Assembly (NCBI GenBank): GCA_031285365.1
Contig: JAITWP010000152.1
Coordinates: forward strand, 1-5,665
Source of the DNA: Azoarcus sp.
Lineage (GTDB): Bacteria; Pseudomonadota; Gammaproteobacteria; Burkholderiales; Rhodocyclaceae
Length of the DNA: 5,665 bases
Direction of reading: 5' to 3'
The notes below the pieces were generated by a model that had not been told where the DNA came from, searched no databases, and saw nothing but the letters and a program-made list of their open reading frames with translations. Positions 5,560-5,665 of this stretch are shown in pieces. Both the position numbers and the translations under genes were made by a program. Every line of letters begins with the position of its first letter. Within the stretch, counting starts at the first letter, position 1.

Positions 5560-5572
5560 GTGTGGGTGCTCG
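5560..5572 (+). promoter_or_regulatory. boxC element of the rrn leader
   Basis: GTGTGGGTGCTCG matches the E. coli rrn boxC region (TGTGTGGGCACTCG) and follows boxA by about 20 nt, as in known leaders. In betaproteobacteria it is preceded by CCGATAA, as here. boxC is thought to take part in leader RNA structure during 30S assembly. Confidence 0.75.
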
Positions 5573-5586
5573 TAATTTTGCGTGCG

Positions 5587-5606
5587 CCCCTGCCGCGAGG
5601 TGGGGG
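5587..5606 (+). other. GNRA-capped hairpin in the 16S leader
   Basis: CCCCTGCC (5587-5594) pairs with GGTGGGGG (5599-5606) around GCGA, a GNRA tetraloop. The eight-pair stem contains two adjacent G-U wobbles. Such leader hairpins can help fold or process pre-16S RNA; the role is inferred. Confidence 0.5.
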
Positions 5607-5665
5607 GGTATCAAAAGAAGAGCATTCAAAGTCAGTGATTTTGGGTGCAAATGGATTAAACGTAA

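Larger units (their letters stand above)
5467..5665 (+). other. Leader of an rRNA operon, 16S gene expected just past the window
   Basis: This stretch contains no protein gene. It holds, in order, a promoter, a hairpin, GTTCTTTAA (boxA), the segment ACCGATAAGTGTGGGTGCTCG with boxC, and a second hairpin. The order boxB-like hairpin, boxA, boxC is that of bacterial rrn leaders, where boxA recruits NusB/S10 for rRNA antitermination. The CCGATAAGTGTGGG block is characteristic of betaproteobacterial 16S leaders. The mature 16S 5' end (AGAGTTTGATC) is not reached by 5665 but should follow within roughly a hundred bases. Confidence 0.85.

Noticed and set aside
1..5665. CRISPR array, insertion sequence, tRNA gene or defence system
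   Set aside because: I saw no regularly spaced repeats, transposase motifs, terminal inverted repeats or tRNA-like cloverleaf; the window is explained by the genes and the rrn leader.

Overview
The window reads as chromosomal DNA from a betaproteobacterium. The gene order rpsF-priB-rpsR-rplI-dnaB, a PriB of the betaproteobacterial type, GC-rich codon use and a ribosomal RNA leader containing the block CCGATAAGTGTGGG all point that way. I cannot name the genus; Rhodocyclales or Nitrosomonadales-like relatives are a guess. All genes and signals I can support lie on the + strand.

Positions 1-1110 hold a ribosomal protein operon: the last 18 codons of rpsF (S6), priB (primosomal replication protein N), rpsR (S18) and rplI (L9). 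priB probably starts at an unusual CTG codon. A strong hairpin at 1136-1164, without a good U-tract, separates this block from dnaB (1207-2595), a complete replicative helicase.

Positions 2638-5466 hold an accessory cassette that looks like zinc handling. It encodes a 96-residue membrane-anchored or exported protein with an HxxxH...CxxCxxxH pattern, a 467-residue outer-membrane beta-barrel with a coiled-coil N-terminus and a His-rich segment, a 300-residue ZnuA-type substrate-binding protein, and a 39-residue single-helix ORF coupled to it by an ATGA overlap. A working model is that the barrel admits metal across the outer membrane, the binding protein captures it in the periplasm, and the small proteins assist in an unknown way. 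No ABC ATPase or permease gene follows, so the inner-membrane step must be encoded elsewhere, or the binding protein works differently.

Positions 5467-5665 have no coding gene and read as the promoter and leader of an rRNA operon: TTGACA-17-CAAAAT, a boxB-like hairpin, boxA, boxC and a GNRA-capped hairpin. The 16S gene should begin shortly past the window end. The rRNA promoter begins 7 nt after the last stop codon of the cassette and no terminator is visible between them.

The window is mostly conserved housekeeping DNA. The less ordinary part is the zinc-type cassette lacking its ABC partners, inserted between dnaB and an rrn operon and ending in a small coupled membrane ORF.
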